Below are positions 44,701 through 57,387 of a DNA stretch of 64,000 nt, one piece after another; position 1 is the first letter of the stretch, and each line of letters starts with the position of its first letter. The DNA is taken from assembly GCA_007922195.1 (NCBI GenBank), contig ML682007.1, positions 19,582,998 to 19,646,997 of the forward strand. Direction: 5' to 3'. The notes below the pieces were generated by a model. It had not been told where the DNA came from. It saw only the letters and a list, made by a program, of their open reading frames with translations, and made no database searches. The position numbers and the translations under genes are program-made. The stretch comes from Podocnemis expansa. Its lineage: Eukaryota > Chordata > Testudines > Podocnemididae.

Positions 44701-47410
44701 CAAGCCCTGTGATTACTAGCCATAGTTGGAATGTACTGGTTTCGTCCTAGTGTGGGTTTGGGAGTTTGTCTGTGTTAACGCCTGCATTTTCCTTTCCTTG
44801 CTTCGCCTTGCAATTCAAGACGTCTGTTCTGCAAGTGAATAATTAGGGTCCTAACCTGTTGTCTGTAGTAAAGATTGTTTTCTCAGTGAGGCTGACTGAT
44901 TTCTATCCATTTTAACCCTTCCAGTGTCAAAAAGCTCTTTACGTAAGCAATTGTACTTTCTCTGGAGTTTCATTCAACAGCCCACAGGACTTAAAAATAC
45001 CTCTAGGCACCCAAGAACTTACTACTTTCCTAACCTGTCCTTCCCCATCAGGAGTTTGGCTTTAAACTTTTGCCATGTATGTATTGCCTTTTCCTTGGCC
45101 CAATGGGTAGGACTCTTGTCAATTGGAGCAAACTAGCGGGTAGGTGAGAAATGAGTTGCTGTGTGTTTTGTGTGATTGTTCTGCTGTCCAGCAGACATCT
45201 ATCTTTTTTGTTCCTCTCAACAGTCGACGCTGAGGTTTCAGACATCACACTTTGATTTCCTTCAGTTAACCAAGTGACAAGCCTGGCAGCAGTGTGTCAC
45301 GTCATGTGGAAGTTCAGAGTTTGTGTTCCAGGCTGGCAGAGAGCGGCGTGTTGTGAAATTGCGGGGAAAGAGCATCCCATGACACTTTATGGTGACCTCC
45401 TTCTGGCCAACACGGACTAGGCTTAATGGACTACCAACGGGCAGGATTCACCGCACCTTGGCTGGAGGGAGGGTTGCTCTTTCGTCAGGGATGCATTTTG
45501 ATTTGTACTGGGGACATTGCAGAAGATCCGGATCTCCTTCAAGACCTCTTGAGTATATTGTTTCTGCTTCACCCAGTGAGCCAAGATAGATGCTTATCCG
45601 TGCTCTGGAGTCGTCAATGAACGTGTAGAACCGAAACTAACTCGCCAGTTCTTTGGAAGGCAAGGAGCAAAGTGCAGGAGCTCTGAGGGGAGTGTCTTGA
45701 TGGTGTCGCTCTCAGGATATGAAGTTAGTGCCAGGTCTGGAGGCTGAATCCCTCAGGTCAGCACAGAGCAGATCCAGCAGCAGGGCACGCTTTCCCCAGA
45801 AGGACTGATTTTAGGGTTGAGACTGTATCTCCGGCAGTCCTTGGCTTCTTCCTGAGGCTGCCAACAGAGGAGCCAGACGTGATGAGATATGGATGCCCAT
45901 CTACAGAAATCCAGCAGACTCCTTTCATGTGCTTCGCAGAACAGGCCTTGGTTAGGGAATGCTTTTCGCCTGGAGATTGCACTTTTCAGCTAGCACTTCC
46001 ACGGTGTAGCTGCTGCACTCCTTGGCAACGCTGTGGGGGTTTCTGTTCCTCCTGGTTGTCTGGCAGAATAAAGTGGTTTGACAGAGAGGTGGTTCCTAAT
46101 GCTTGAGTTGCGGGTTGCCAGCGAGCCAGCCGTGGAGCCGCCAGCATTTTGAGCAGCATAGCTGCCTATATGGCATGCAGCCCTTTCACATTTCCATCTC
46201 TTGGCCACGGGGCTCTTCAGTGGAACATGCGACACCTGCTCCATAAGGCTATGCTTGCTTTGCTGTGCTCTTGCCTGTATTGACAAGGTCCATAAAATGG
46301 GGTCTGCTGAATCTAGGTCCATTCGTGCAGCAGCCATGCCATTAGATGGTGTTAGAGTCGCCACACTTTTCTTTGCAGAGAGGAGGAAGGACATTCCCCA
46401 TCTCCTCACTGAGGCAGCATACTAGACAAATAACAGGCTGTGGAGACTTAGAAGCAAGAGAGTTTTTAAAAAATTGCTGTAGTTGCAGTAATAAAAAGCA
46501 CTGACAGGTTAAAGTTAATGAGCCTGATCATCAGCTAGCGTAAATTGGCCTAGTTTCCTTGAAGCTGTGCCAATCAGCACCACCTGTAGATCCAATCCCA
46601 GGCTGCTCCTGAGCTTGTCGCCGCTGGTTCTTTGGTTTGCATTCCCACATTTCTCTCTCCCTGCACTATGGAAAGTCACAAATTACTAGTCGTTTATTGT
46701 TTGTGTTGCAGTAGCCTCCAGGATGCAGCAGACATTTTGCATGGGCATGCACAGATCCCTACACTCCCCATACCTGTATCTCCTTGTGCTGAAAAGGATT
46801 ACAGTCTGGTCTCATCGGCTCAGTACTTGCTCTTAGTCCAGTTAATGTTCAGGTTCTCGTGCGCCAGTTTACAGTGATTGTTTTTTAAAAACCCCTTTAG
46901 CTTAGAGTTAAAAAAAAAAAAGGAAAATCAAACTGTGTAGACATTTCTGTTGGCTGTTGGTTCTGTGGAAGCTGAAAAAGACAGGGTTTATTTCCACCAG
47001 TGCTTGCTTTGGATTCTGTTAGGTATGCAAACAGTCATAGGAGCATGAATTTGGTCATAGCCCCTGGGCCAGGTGTGCTAGGTGGACCACCACCTACCAC
47101 TGTGTCTAGCACTTAGTTAGCATTTCGCCTGGCTCCTGGCTGGTAGGTGTAGGATGGGTCTTGGGAATACTTCGTTTAGCCTCTCTCTGCTCTTTCCCCC
47201 TTGCCCCAACTGCAAGACTGGGCAAGTTCACTGTTAGCACTTCTTTTGTGTTTTCCTTCTTCAAAATTGTGTTTTTTCTGTCTTTAGAATTATAATCCAA
47301 GGCACAGATCACTGCTTTGTGAGTGCATGTGAGAGAGGTGGCAAGTCTGAGAGGTATGGAGTGAACAAAGGAGCAGTAAGAGGCAGATTGCTGGCATCTC
47401 AGTGGCTCTT
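41718..47410. other. Intron 1 sequence, few recognisable elements
   Basis: Mostly unique-looking DNA. A C15 run is at 43424-43438. Near 44040-44100, AAAGCACTTTGAGGTCCTCTG and AATTATTATTAATCATG look like the 3' end of an old MIR/L2-type repeat. The 139-codon minus frame at 45990-46409 has no known motif. No exon is supported. Confidence 0.55.
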
Positions 47411-47414
47411 TGGG

Positions 47415-48065
47415 TATGTCTGTACTGACAGTGGCAAAATCGCTGTCGTCAGTGCAATCTTCCGGCTGCCATTCAGCAGTGAGTATGCACTCACTTCTGT
47501 GCTCCAGAAATCACTTCAGGAACTCCAGCCTGTTAACCAGGGGCGTTGCTGGCACCTGGCACAGGGGACACGTGCCCTGAGTGCCAGCGGCAATGTCCTG
47601 AATTACTCGCACGCCATCTGCCTCTCCTGTCCCTGTCCCCAGCCAGGTATCCAGGGCTGGGCTGGATGTGGTGGTGCCTGTCTGTCCCAGCCCGTGACCC
47701 AGGCTGGTCCGCCAGTGATCTGGGTCGGGCCACCCATGGCAGCCACTCTCTCGCCTGGCCTTGTCCCCGGCTGGCAGTAGCGGGAGCCCGGGACCCCGAC
47801 TCCAGATTGGGGTTAGAGGGCAGGGCCGGCGCCCAGGCGGTTGGGCTTGGGCCCAGGCCCTAGGTCTTTCCTGGGGTGACGGTGCTCCTACCCGTAACTG
47901 GAGTTGCTGAAAGCCGACCGCAAGGCATTTGCAATTGGCTTCCCCAATGGGTCTCACCAGCTTAGAAAGTCGTTAGCAGATATGCAAGGTATTTTACATG
48001 CTTTGCGTATCTGCCATCAACTGCTGCTGAGAAGCCCTGTAAGTATAGACTAGGAGAGCTTTGTT
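47415..48065. repeat. Nested short repeats with GC-rich hAT-like inserts
   Basis: GGGTATGTCTGTACTGACAG opens a GTCTACAC-type repeat that may close near AAGTATAGACTAGGAGAG (48039-48056). Within it lie CAGGGGCGTTGCTGGCACC (47539) and GGCAGGGCCGGCGCCCAGG (about 47820), starts of hAT-like elements. I could not find matching 8-bp duplications. The open frames here (up to 153 codons) follow the GC-rich composition and are not genes. Confidence 0.4.
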
Positions 48066-50260
48066 TCCCTTTTGGTATCTCTGTGTTCTCCGTGCAGTCA
48101 GAGGCAGAAGCTTTCCCAGCCTTGGGAAGGGAAGCCAGAGTGGTCGAATATGACGCAAATTTCGCTTCACGTGTTGCGGAACAAGAGGTCCCTTGCCATT
48201 GCTGTGTGGAGTAGCATGAGGTGATGGAGTCCCAGATGGCCATGGTTTCTCATCTTCCATCCTAACGTAAGTGGGAGAAACCCTGGGGTATTGGGAACAC
48301 TGATGTTCTGCTTCCCCTGTGTTCCTCCTGGGACCCTGACGACACATTCTTTACACAGCTGTTTTCCTTTGCTGCTGAGGGGAGCAATAAAAGGCAGCTT
48401 AGGATGAAAGCTATGCCTCCAGCTCTTGCAATTAGATGGATTTGCTAAATTCTCTCTCTGTCTTGCTTCTAAGCTGTGAACTTGCTGCCTGCAGCTGGAT
48501 TGAGCATGTTGGAAGAAAAAAACCCCGTTCTAGCCAGCAAGGGCTTCCACACCCGACAGCTCAGTTCCTGTTTCGCTTGGCTCATTGCTGCTGCTGCAGC
48601 TTCCACATTTGTCATTCAAACTGAGCTGTAAGTAAACTGTCAATTTGAGATCAGGGTGGTCATGCATTCAAGATAAGAACCACCTTCTCCTCTCTCTGGG
48701 GAGCCCTGGGTTCCCTGCAGTTCAAAGTCCAGGAAATCCTGGAGGTGACAAGACTGTCCAGGGGGACCAGAGTACGCTCACCAAGCCGCAGGATGTGAGG
48801 TCCCTGTATGCCTGAGGCTGGTGTGGTCAGTGCGGTGTGAGAGGATTGCTTTAAGATGAGATACATCACGCACCAGGAAGCCTATCACCATCTAATCAGG
48901 TTTCTTTTTTATCTCTGCGCGGTGGTGTTCACAAGTTGTCTGAGCACAGTCTTCTGATGCCCTGATTCTGGGTCTGATTCTGTTTTCACCAATTTTGATG
49001 TAAAAAAAAATGTGGGGGAACTCCTCTGAAGTCAGTGGAGCTACATGGTTTATGTGAGCTCGGGGTCAGGCCCTCTGTGAGCTGTTGTTGGGGAGGAGGA
49101 AGTGTTGCCCGCTATCTCCAGTTGTTCTTTGCAGCTGGGCTATTGTAACCTAGTCAGAGTGCCTTGTTGGTAGAAATTAGCTGTCATGTTTGCATTCTGA
49201 AAGTGAAAATATAGTGCGGAAGTGTTGCAATAGATGTTGCAGAGGCAGACTGCCACAGTGACAGTGTGTTTTTTATGTGGTCAGGAGAGAATATCCAGGG
49301 TTGTCTCTTGTCCATTGCTGGACCAACTGGATTGGTTGAGCGAACACTGATTATGATTTCATTTAGCAGGACTGATATACGTATGGTGAGGTAACAGTAA
49401 TAGATAGTATATAGGGATCAGCCCCCGTGATTCCCACTGAAGGCAAGTGCTGACTAGTTTTACATTTCCTCTGAGAGATGTGCAGGAAAGAACATTTCTA
49501 GGTGGACTCGATAGATTCAGTGAGCTGTGTCTTTACTGAAGACAGAAACACTGCAGTTTGCTCCACATTACGGAAAGGAAATGTGGTCCCTTGGGAAGTT
49601 GCAAGTGCAACCCTAACTTGTGCTGTTTGAGTGTCCTAAGTACATGCATCAGCAAAGAGATGGAAAATGTGCCATCTCCTTAAGCAAGTCTGTTCTGCAG
49701 CAAGGAAACCCATAAGGAGCAGCATCTTTAACAATGATTAATCATTGCAGTCTCTGTGCCCTGCCTGGTCAGTCTGGCGCCCATGACCACTTCCTCTGGG
49801 AACGTTCAGAGCACATAGGTAGCGGGGCAGAGGGTTTGCATAGTGACTTGTACTGTCCCATGTGATGGTGCCAGCTGTTGACAGAGCCCAGTTGCATGAA
49901 TGCTCTTTACTTGGCATCTAGCGAGGCTTTGGTGAACTTTGTTCCAGCCTGTTCTCTCTGTTCCCTGAATTCTTGGGAACTGAACAGGCTGGATACTGAT
50001 GTGCTGGGTTCTCCTTGTTTAAAGAGGGTGGCTGTAACTTTCATGGGGCTTTGGTTTATGCCAATTAGAGCTTTGTATTGGATTTCCCATTAAATGTACC
50101 TTAAATGTGTGTGGGCCACTCATGAATCATAGGTCGCCTTTAAACCATAGCTAGTTAGCTGCTTTTCTTTCCCACCCAATCAGTCTGACCAAAGGACCAC
50201 TCGGACAGTTCCCCCGAAAGACCTTTGTGTCATGAATGAGGGATGCAGTCACGTGTCTTA
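48066..50260. other. Intron 1 sequence, one old repeat
   Basis: Near 48975-49085, GGGTCTGATTCTGTTTTCAC, CTGAAGTCAGTGGAGCTACA and GGGGTCAGGCCC mark an old amniote repeat of the TGAAGTCAATGGA type. A related fragment is near 57040-57115. No gene. Confidence 0.45.
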
Positions 50261-50261
50261 C

Positions 50262-50384
50262 AGTCCAGATCACCCATCTTCAAAGCATCTGAGGAAGTGG
50301 GATTTTCTCCCACGAAAGCTCATGCGAAAAATAAATCTGTTAGTCTCAAAGTGCCACATGACTCCTTGTTGTTTTAGTCCAGAT
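50262..50384 (+). mobile_element. Foldback element, right arm only
   Basis: The body at 50271-50375 carries CATCTGAGGAAGTGGGATTT, CTCCCACGAAAGCTCATGCG, AATAAATCTGTTAGTCTC and GTGCCACATGACTCCTTG. Flanking AGTCCAGAT occurs at 50262 and 50376 (9 bp). This is the best-preserved copy here of the CTGAxGA-hairpin-GAAA motif (50293-50322). Confidence 0.75.
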
Positions 50385-51589
50385 TAGACCCAACATCTAG
50401 ACTGTGGTTTTATGAAGCGTAAATATATGCACCCGTAATTTTGTGTTGCTAACAGCACAGTGACCATCTTTTCAGGGGAGTTTTGAATGTCCCACTTGAC
50501 TCTTCTGTGCGAACTGAGCAATAAAACTGACTGGCCTCATTTTTCAGGGCCCAACCAGGAATCGAGGTTGCAGGGTGCTCAGCACTTTATAAATGTAGCA
50601 TGAAGGACAGCAGCTGCACTCCAGAGCTTACAAGTGAGGTTGGTGAGAAGAAGCAATGGGTGTGTGAGAGGAACAAACGGGTTTGCTCTATGTTCCTCCC
50701 TTGCATTTGTACTGAAGGGGGAACTAGACCGGGGGAAGGATGCTGCAGTGTTTTTTGCCAAGCTATGAGTCTTTTGAGGGAACCAATGGAGTGAGTATGA
50801 GCTGGATGGGTCTGATCTGAGACTTGCTGTCTGTTTTTCCACGAGTGCCTCACTGTCCATCTTTATTTCTCCTTCTCTCATATTCTGTCTGCTTGTCTGT
50901 TATTAGTTCTTGTTGCTTTTCTCCATCCGTCCTGGTTTTATTATGTTTGGGGCTAAATCTGCAGCCTGCGGCCTTGTTTTCTGTGTTGGTTTCTCAGATG
51001 TGCTTACTGATACTAGCTCAGCTCTCTGTGCCAGTCGTGGCCTGCTCAGGATTTGGTTTGGTTTTCATAGTGTGTGTATGTGTGAATGTAGTGCTGGGAA
51101 AAAGGGCTGCATCAACAGAACTGGAAACTGAAGGGACGTCTTTATCGACAGAACAGGTATGGTGCAGACAGTACCAGTGAAAACTCGCTGTGCTGACTCT
51201 CCCGTTGTAAGCTCCTTTGCTGAGCTGCCTTAGTTCCCTATTTGTTTGTAAGGCACTTGGCTTGCAATGGGTGCTAAATATAGCATGTTAATCAATAAAT
51301 GATCAACATCAGCCTGACCTGGAGGAATCTCTGCTCAGTCTCAATGGGGAGTTCAATCACCATGTCCTTCCATCCTCAAACTGCTGAGTTGTGCCCATTT
51401 GTTAGATATTTTTGTGATTTGGTCTCTGTCTATGAGTCCTAGACTGAAGCCCACCAATCTTGGAAGACAGCAGCCTTAATAGTTAGAGCTAAAGACTGAG
51501 GCCTGGGTCCTGTTCCTCTTTTTGCTCCTAGCTTGCGTTCATCAACTGGTGGATTATATGAAAGCACAATTTTACAATATGTGTGTGGG

Positions 51590-51790
51590 TTTTTTTAAAA
51601 CTTTTTTTGAAGATACTATTGGCCAGGCTTTCAAAAGAGCCATCTTCCCCATTGAGGTATCTAAGTGAGATGGGAAGAGTACTGAGTCCTTTGGAAAGTC
51701 TGGGCGCTTTGCTTAGATATGCAAAGGGGAGCTGACCTGGGCTCTTTTGAAAAATTGGGTCCTTTGGTACTTCCACCCTTTGGAATTTTT
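51590..51790. repeat. Old repeat with inverted TTTGAAAAxTGGG words
   Basis: CCAGGCTTTCAAAAGAGCCA on the left, CTTTGGAAAGTCTGGGCGCT in the middle and GGGCTCTTTTGAAAAATTGG on the right. The ends are roughly inverted. It resembles a common turtle repeat of the TTTGAAAATCTGGCCC kind. Confidence 0.4.
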
Positions 51791-54700
51791 TTCATTGCTA
51801 TGGCCAGCAACAGCCAGCATCCGAAGAGGGGGCAGCAGAGAAAAAAATCTCTCTTAAAGGTGAATTGTAGATTTATTTTTCAAATATAATTTGAGGCAAG
51901 AATGCAAGTTTGGCCAAGTGTTTTTATTAATATTCTATATGCCAGCAGAGATGAAATACACATATTCAGAAATACACCAGGCAAAACTGAGCTGTAGGAT
52001 TAAATAACTTCCCTACATCTTTACAAGCTCTGTGCTTCAGCAGGGCTGTAATGGGAACAGTGTCTGTGACACCTCAGAATGATGAATTCCAGGGCATCAG
52101 CATGGAGCCAGCAGGCGTGACATTTGGGGGTGGAAAGGGAAACAATAGTCAAGGCGAATGCCCTTTGTTGCCCTGGCATTTGTGGCACTGAGCACATTAA
52201 AAATGCATTTAGCTCATTTAATGAAAAAATGTGCTGTTTGCCCTTTAATACTGTGGGATGGAAAGGGTCCTGATGCATGTGATTTCTATTAGTCAGGGAT
52301 GGCTTCATAACATCTTGTTTGTGGCCCTTGCTTTACTGCACCACTGGGCTGAGTTAGTGTATTGGCCGGAGCAAGGAATTTGAATCCACCAAGAAGTACC
52401 AAACAGAGAGATCTCCAGAAGTATGTGGAGTTTCAATCTTGTCTGAGACACTCTGATGAACATGTTCCTTGGGTCACTCCAGCTGGAAGGAGTGTGTAAA
52501 AGCAGACACAGCCTATGAGCTGAAATTTCCGGAGGAAGTAGATGAAACTCTGATCTCTAGTCTCTTGCCCCCTTGGTCATCAGGCAGTTGCAAGCTCCAT
52601 TACAACTTCAGGTTAACAAGTCTCTACACACATGTAGCTCCTAAGACACACAAGGGGGTCAAACTTTGCCTTTAAATACATCTGGGAAGCTCCTGTTGTC
52701 TTTGGTGGGAGTCGGAAACAACAAGCAGAGTGCAGGATTTGACTCCATATGTATGTCAGCATTGTACGCACATCTCCCTGAATGGCACTGCAGTGTGCAA
52801 GTTCTCTTACATTATCTGGGGATTCTGCTATAGGAACATGCTGACGTATAGCCCTCTTGAAGTGTGAGCCAAACGTCAGTGGAAGGAGAACTCTCTGTAG
52901 GGGTGTAGCATGGTTCTTGATTTAACCTGTGACCTGCCTGATCAGCCTTATGACCGGACTGGCCATCATGATTATACAGCCTGCCGCTTCACCTGACGGG
53001 AACCTTCACCCCATTTGTGTGTATCCGTCCTAAGAACATTGGGTGTGATGAACACCATGTGCTGCATGAGCCTCTGTCCCCATCTATTTATAACTGAAGA
53101 GGCAGAGACACTGGCACATGCCCTCCTTTGCAGAGCTGATATTCAAACCCAGGCATCCCTGACTTTGGTTCTGTCGCTCAGCCGAGCCAGTTGAAGTGCT
53201 AACTGATCTGACTTGTGATACGGTCTCTGACTGGAACATGCCTAGGACATGGCTGCTGTCTGTTTTCCACTGGGAGGTGGAAGGTCCCTTAGGTACTTCA
53301 TTGTTATGCTCAGTGAATTTCTTATCGCTTCTTTTTCAAAGCATGCCTTATTAAAGGAGAAAACATACCCAGAATTTCACAGCTGCGTGGCACGCCAACC
53401 CTCTGAGAATCTGCAGTGCATACTTGGTGTTGCCCACAGCATGCGCTCCCCGAGTGCTGGGTGTCTACCGTTTGAACCAGAGTCATTGTGTTTTATCATT
53501 AATAAGCAATTTACATTAGTGCAGGTGAGTCCTTATGTTGCTGCCCAGGAGTAGGGGCCACGGCTGCTGTCACGTGTGTGTGCGTGTGTGCGCATGCACG
53601 TGCGTGCCCAGTAGCATAGGGTTGGAACAAATACCTCTCTTCTACCTGGGGAAAAGGTGTCTGTACTGGTTTCGTTCAGTCTTCAGTCACCTGCCCATTC
53701 CCAGTGGAGCAGAAATGAAGAGCTGTTGCGCTGGTGATCTTCTTGCCTGTTTAATCCACTGTCAGAGGGAGGGACCTAGCCAGAACATGAGTTCTGGAGT
53801 TCATGTGAAACCTCATGTGGCCAGTTTGTGCTGGGACCAGGCCTAAAGAGTGCAGATTTGCAGTAGATAAGCTATACAGGAGCACGGCATGTTTAGATCC
53901 GTATCTCTGCTGGCGTGAGCACTCCATAAGGAAGTCAAGGTATGAACTGGATCAGACGTCTGCTAAGTCCATCAGCCACTTTCTCCACTGCCTACCTGTC
54001 CGTTTATCTTTCTGCCCTGGCGTAGGGGCAGAGAACACAACGACTGCAATGTATTAAATGAGGTATTAGGCCGTAGTGTTGGAATCTGTCATGTGTGTAA
54101 TGTAATAAATAGGGCCATAAGCCTTTTACGAAGTCTATTTCCACTCCTGGATCCGGGATTTAATGCATGGCTGCTTAAAGAGGCTAAGGATTTCGGAGGT
54201 CAGCGGGGCTAATTGCATTGCTGTAGGAAAGGGAAGGCGGAAGAAACTGCATATGTGAGTAAACTGCTCCTTGCTGCAGGGATCCAACTGCAGTGCTCAC
54301 TGGCTGCGTGAGCTTCAGAACAAACAGGCCCAAGTACATTATGTTACCAGTGTTTTGGGAAGACATTGGAGGGCTTGGATTGAAATTGCTACTCAGCTGG
54401 GTTCAGGTGACTTTCCAGGCTCTGTGGGGGCCCATGCCAATTTCCTGAGACATGTGCTGAGAGGAGAATGTAATGCATTAGATTTCCCCTGTCCTTTGGC
54501 TGGGCACACATGTCCCTGAATATCAATTGGCCAGGAATCTTGACCTTAGCAGGAGGTATGAGTCTAGGAGAACCTGAATGCCTCCTAGGGAGCACCTTAG
54601 CAGCTGATGAGGGCAAAAATGGGTCTCATTGAAGCTCCCTGTACCCAACAACATTCAGGGACCATCTGTTCCACTCAGCCACATACACAGCACCCTTTGT

Positions 54701-56329
54701 GCTGGAAGAGATGCTGGGTTGGCGGCCCTGGGGACCAAAGGCCTTTTTTTAATCTGGGGAACAGGCCCAGCCTGAGTTACATAGGTGTCACATGGATGTC
54801 CCTCAGACCTCAGCCCAGCCTGGCACGGCTTCCAGAGCTGTAACTATGGCGGGGCCAACAGCACAAAGCCCGGGGTGGCATGGAGTGACTCGGTGGAGCC
54901 GCTCTGTTAAGGGGTGGCTTTTGTGGCACCAGCTCTAAGCGCTGCTAATGGCAAGGGGTGTGTTCCGATTGCAACGCGCCCCGGGCTGCAAAACATCATC
55001 TTACAGCTCTGGTGGCTTCTCTAGAGCTGCCGTGTCCCATTCAGTTCTTAGGCTCCTTGCCGAGCCGATCGGCATAATGACCAGTTAGCGCCAGTCATGA
55101 AGAGAACTTGGGTGTACGTGCTCACACCCCACGGTGCAGGCTAGGGATCTGGACAGAGAGATGCCAGGAATCGAACTGAGGCCCGCTGATTCACTCCTTA
55201 TATCACTGACATTGTCTAGATGGGGACAACAATGTCCGGGGTGATGTGGTCCCTGCCTTGAAGGAGTTTGTTCAAATGGACATCACACCAGTGCAGGAAT
55301 GAGGTGAGTGAGCTGAGCCATGGCCCAGGTGGTATTCTTGGTAGGGGAACTACTATGGCTTTCCTGGGAGTAGGGCTGGGGATAGGAGCCTTGTTGGAAG
55401 AGGAACTGGCCAGAATTATACACACATGCTGTGTGAAGCCCTGGAGATGACTTAGGTCCTTGGAGGTAGGATGTATCTATGCCAAGTGTGGGTCAGTAGA
55501 GCCGTGTGAGTATGCTGTGTCTCCTTCGGGGTACTTCCTGGAAAGCTTGGGGCAGGGCAGAGTGGATGCTCCTCACCTTGTTCTGCAGAGAAGCAGAACG
55601 GCCATTGTGATTGATAATTTAAAGTTGTTGGTGCTCAAACCTTGCCACCTGGTGAATGTGCCAGGAGCTGGTGGGCTGTACCTAGTCAGTGTAAATCAGA
55701 GCAGATGGTGATGCCACCCTCAGATGCACGAAGGACACACCGCCAGTCTCAACATGCAGTGCAACAAGGTGCTTGTAATATTGCACTTTGGAGGGTCCCC
55801 TCTATGGCCTACGCTTTGGTGCCTCCCTTCATTGGAGAGCAGCTCAAGTTGGGGGACTGGTGCAGCGGAGTCCCTGGATATCAGGAGAACTGTCTGAGCA
55901 TGTCCTGAGTTTTAGCCGTCTGAGCAGTTTGCCATGGAGGGGACCTACAGCAGCAGGTAGCTTGGTGGTGCTGTATTATCATGTGGCAAATGAGCACAGC
56001 CTTGGGTCAAAGCCATCCCTTTCCTTCAGGAGGAAGGAGAAAGCCAACTCGTCTCCTTGCTGCTTCTGTCATCTCCATCCTGAGCAGGAGTGACGACGTA
56101 GTCATGGTAACCAGCATGGTTGCCATTTCACTTTGCAGCTCCTGTGCGTGATAGATCAATAATCTAGAAATATAGGCATGGGGAACTGCTCGTTGGTGAG
56201 GAGGTGATCAGGGCTCTCCCACCAGTTAGTTATCAGGGCCTTGTAACTGGGGATGGAGACTTGTCTAGCCAGGGGTTCTACCGGAAATTAGGACACTTGG
56301 GTTTCATACCCATCTTTCTCTGGGATTTG
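51791..56329. other. Intron 1 sequence, no exon recognised
   Basis: Several 60-100-codon frames without motifs. Nothing is supported apart from the alternating tract at 53571-53607, listed separately. Confidence 0.55.
53571..53607. other. 37-nt perfect alternating pyrimidine-purine tract
   Basis: From CACGTGTGTGTGCGTGTGTG through CGCATGCACGTGCGTGC, every step alternates pyrimidine and purine, with many CG and TG steps. Such tracts can adopt left-handed Z-DNA under negative supercoiling. It also holds CACGTG at its start, an E-box core. Confidence 0.8.
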
Positions 56330-56523
56330 GTGTATAGTAGGGGTCTCAAACACATGGCCTGTGGGCCACGTGTGGCCCCTAAAGGTATTTCCTGCAGCCC
56401 GCAGTGACACAATCATTACTGATATTTGCGGTATCGTTGTATGAAAAGTGCGGCCCTCGGGCTAACATACTAGTCCTCATGCGGCCCTCGTGGTGATTTG
56501 AGTTTGAGACCTCTCGTGTATAG
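56330..56523 (+). mobile_element. Non-autonomous hAT element (178 bp), 28903 family
   Basis: The element at 56338-56515 begins TAGGGGTCTCAAAC and ends GTTTGAGACCTCTC, flanked by GTGTATAG on both sides. It is shorter than the 210-bp copies because of an internal deletion after GTATGAAAAG. It shares the GGCCCCTAAAG and TTACTGATATTTGC words. Confidence 0.9.
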
Positions 56524-56689
56524 CCTGGTGTGACGTCCCTCTGTGTCTCACTGTCCCCGTCTGTGTCACAAGGATAATGCATAGATTGATAGGTTAGATA
56601 ATGTCCAAAAGAAACGTTGAAATAATCTAATTGTACCTTCTGTATAACACGAGTCATTGGATTGCCCTGAAATAATTGTAGTCTGAACT

Positions 56690-56980
56690 AGAAAATATCT
56701 TTTAGAAAAACATCCAACCTGATCGAAAAATTTCCAGTGATGGAGAATCCATCACAACCTTTGATAAATTGTTCCAATGGCTAATCACCCTCACTTAAAA
56801 ATTTGTGCCTCATTTTAAGTCTGAATTTGTCTAACTTCAACTTCCACTAATTATGCTTACCCCTACACACAGGAGCACAAAGAATTTTAGTGAGGCCTGA
56901 TTTCTTAGCATTCGCCAAGCTCATAGAAGATCCTTATTGAAAGCTGCTATAGAAATGCAAAGTATTACTATTAATAGAGT
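56690..56980 (-). repeat. CR1/L3-type LINE 3' fragment plus MIR-like tail
   Basis: TTAGAAAAACATCCAACCTG, GTGATGGAGAATCCATCACA and TTGTTCCAATGGCTAATCAC correspond to the same LINE part as 21280-21420. A second piece follows with GCTGCTATAGAAATGCAAAG and TATTACTATTAATAG, a tail seen in old SINE relics. Confidence 0.6.
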
Positions 56981-57387
56981 CCTTTTGCAAAGTTATCTTT
57001 AGCAACCCTGTTCCCACCTCCATTCATAAGAACAGTGAGACAGGCCTGATTCTGTTGTATTATACTGGTGTAAATCAGGAGTGACTCCAGTTGGAATTTT
57101 CATTAGTGTGGGTAACATCTTCCCTCCCGCCCTGTTTGCCAGACAGAGTTCACACTTCGGTGTTTTGCCAGCATATTTTATGCTTAAATAGAAGTTCTGA
57201 AAATTCTTCCCCTGGAGTGGGAACAGACTGGTTTTTTGTTTTTTATTTCCTGGGTTGTTTTCCCTGTTGATCATCTCCTTTACTCCCCTCTGACACCACC
57301 TTTGCCCTCACTCAGGCCTAGCAGAGAAAAACTTCCCAGGACTTCCTTCTGAGCATCTCTGAGGACATCCAGCATGTCATCTTGATC

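Noticed and set aside
47319..47957. Overlapping frames of 105 to 153 codons on both strands
   Set aside because: GC-rich repeat inserts keep both strands open. There is no domain and no splice context.
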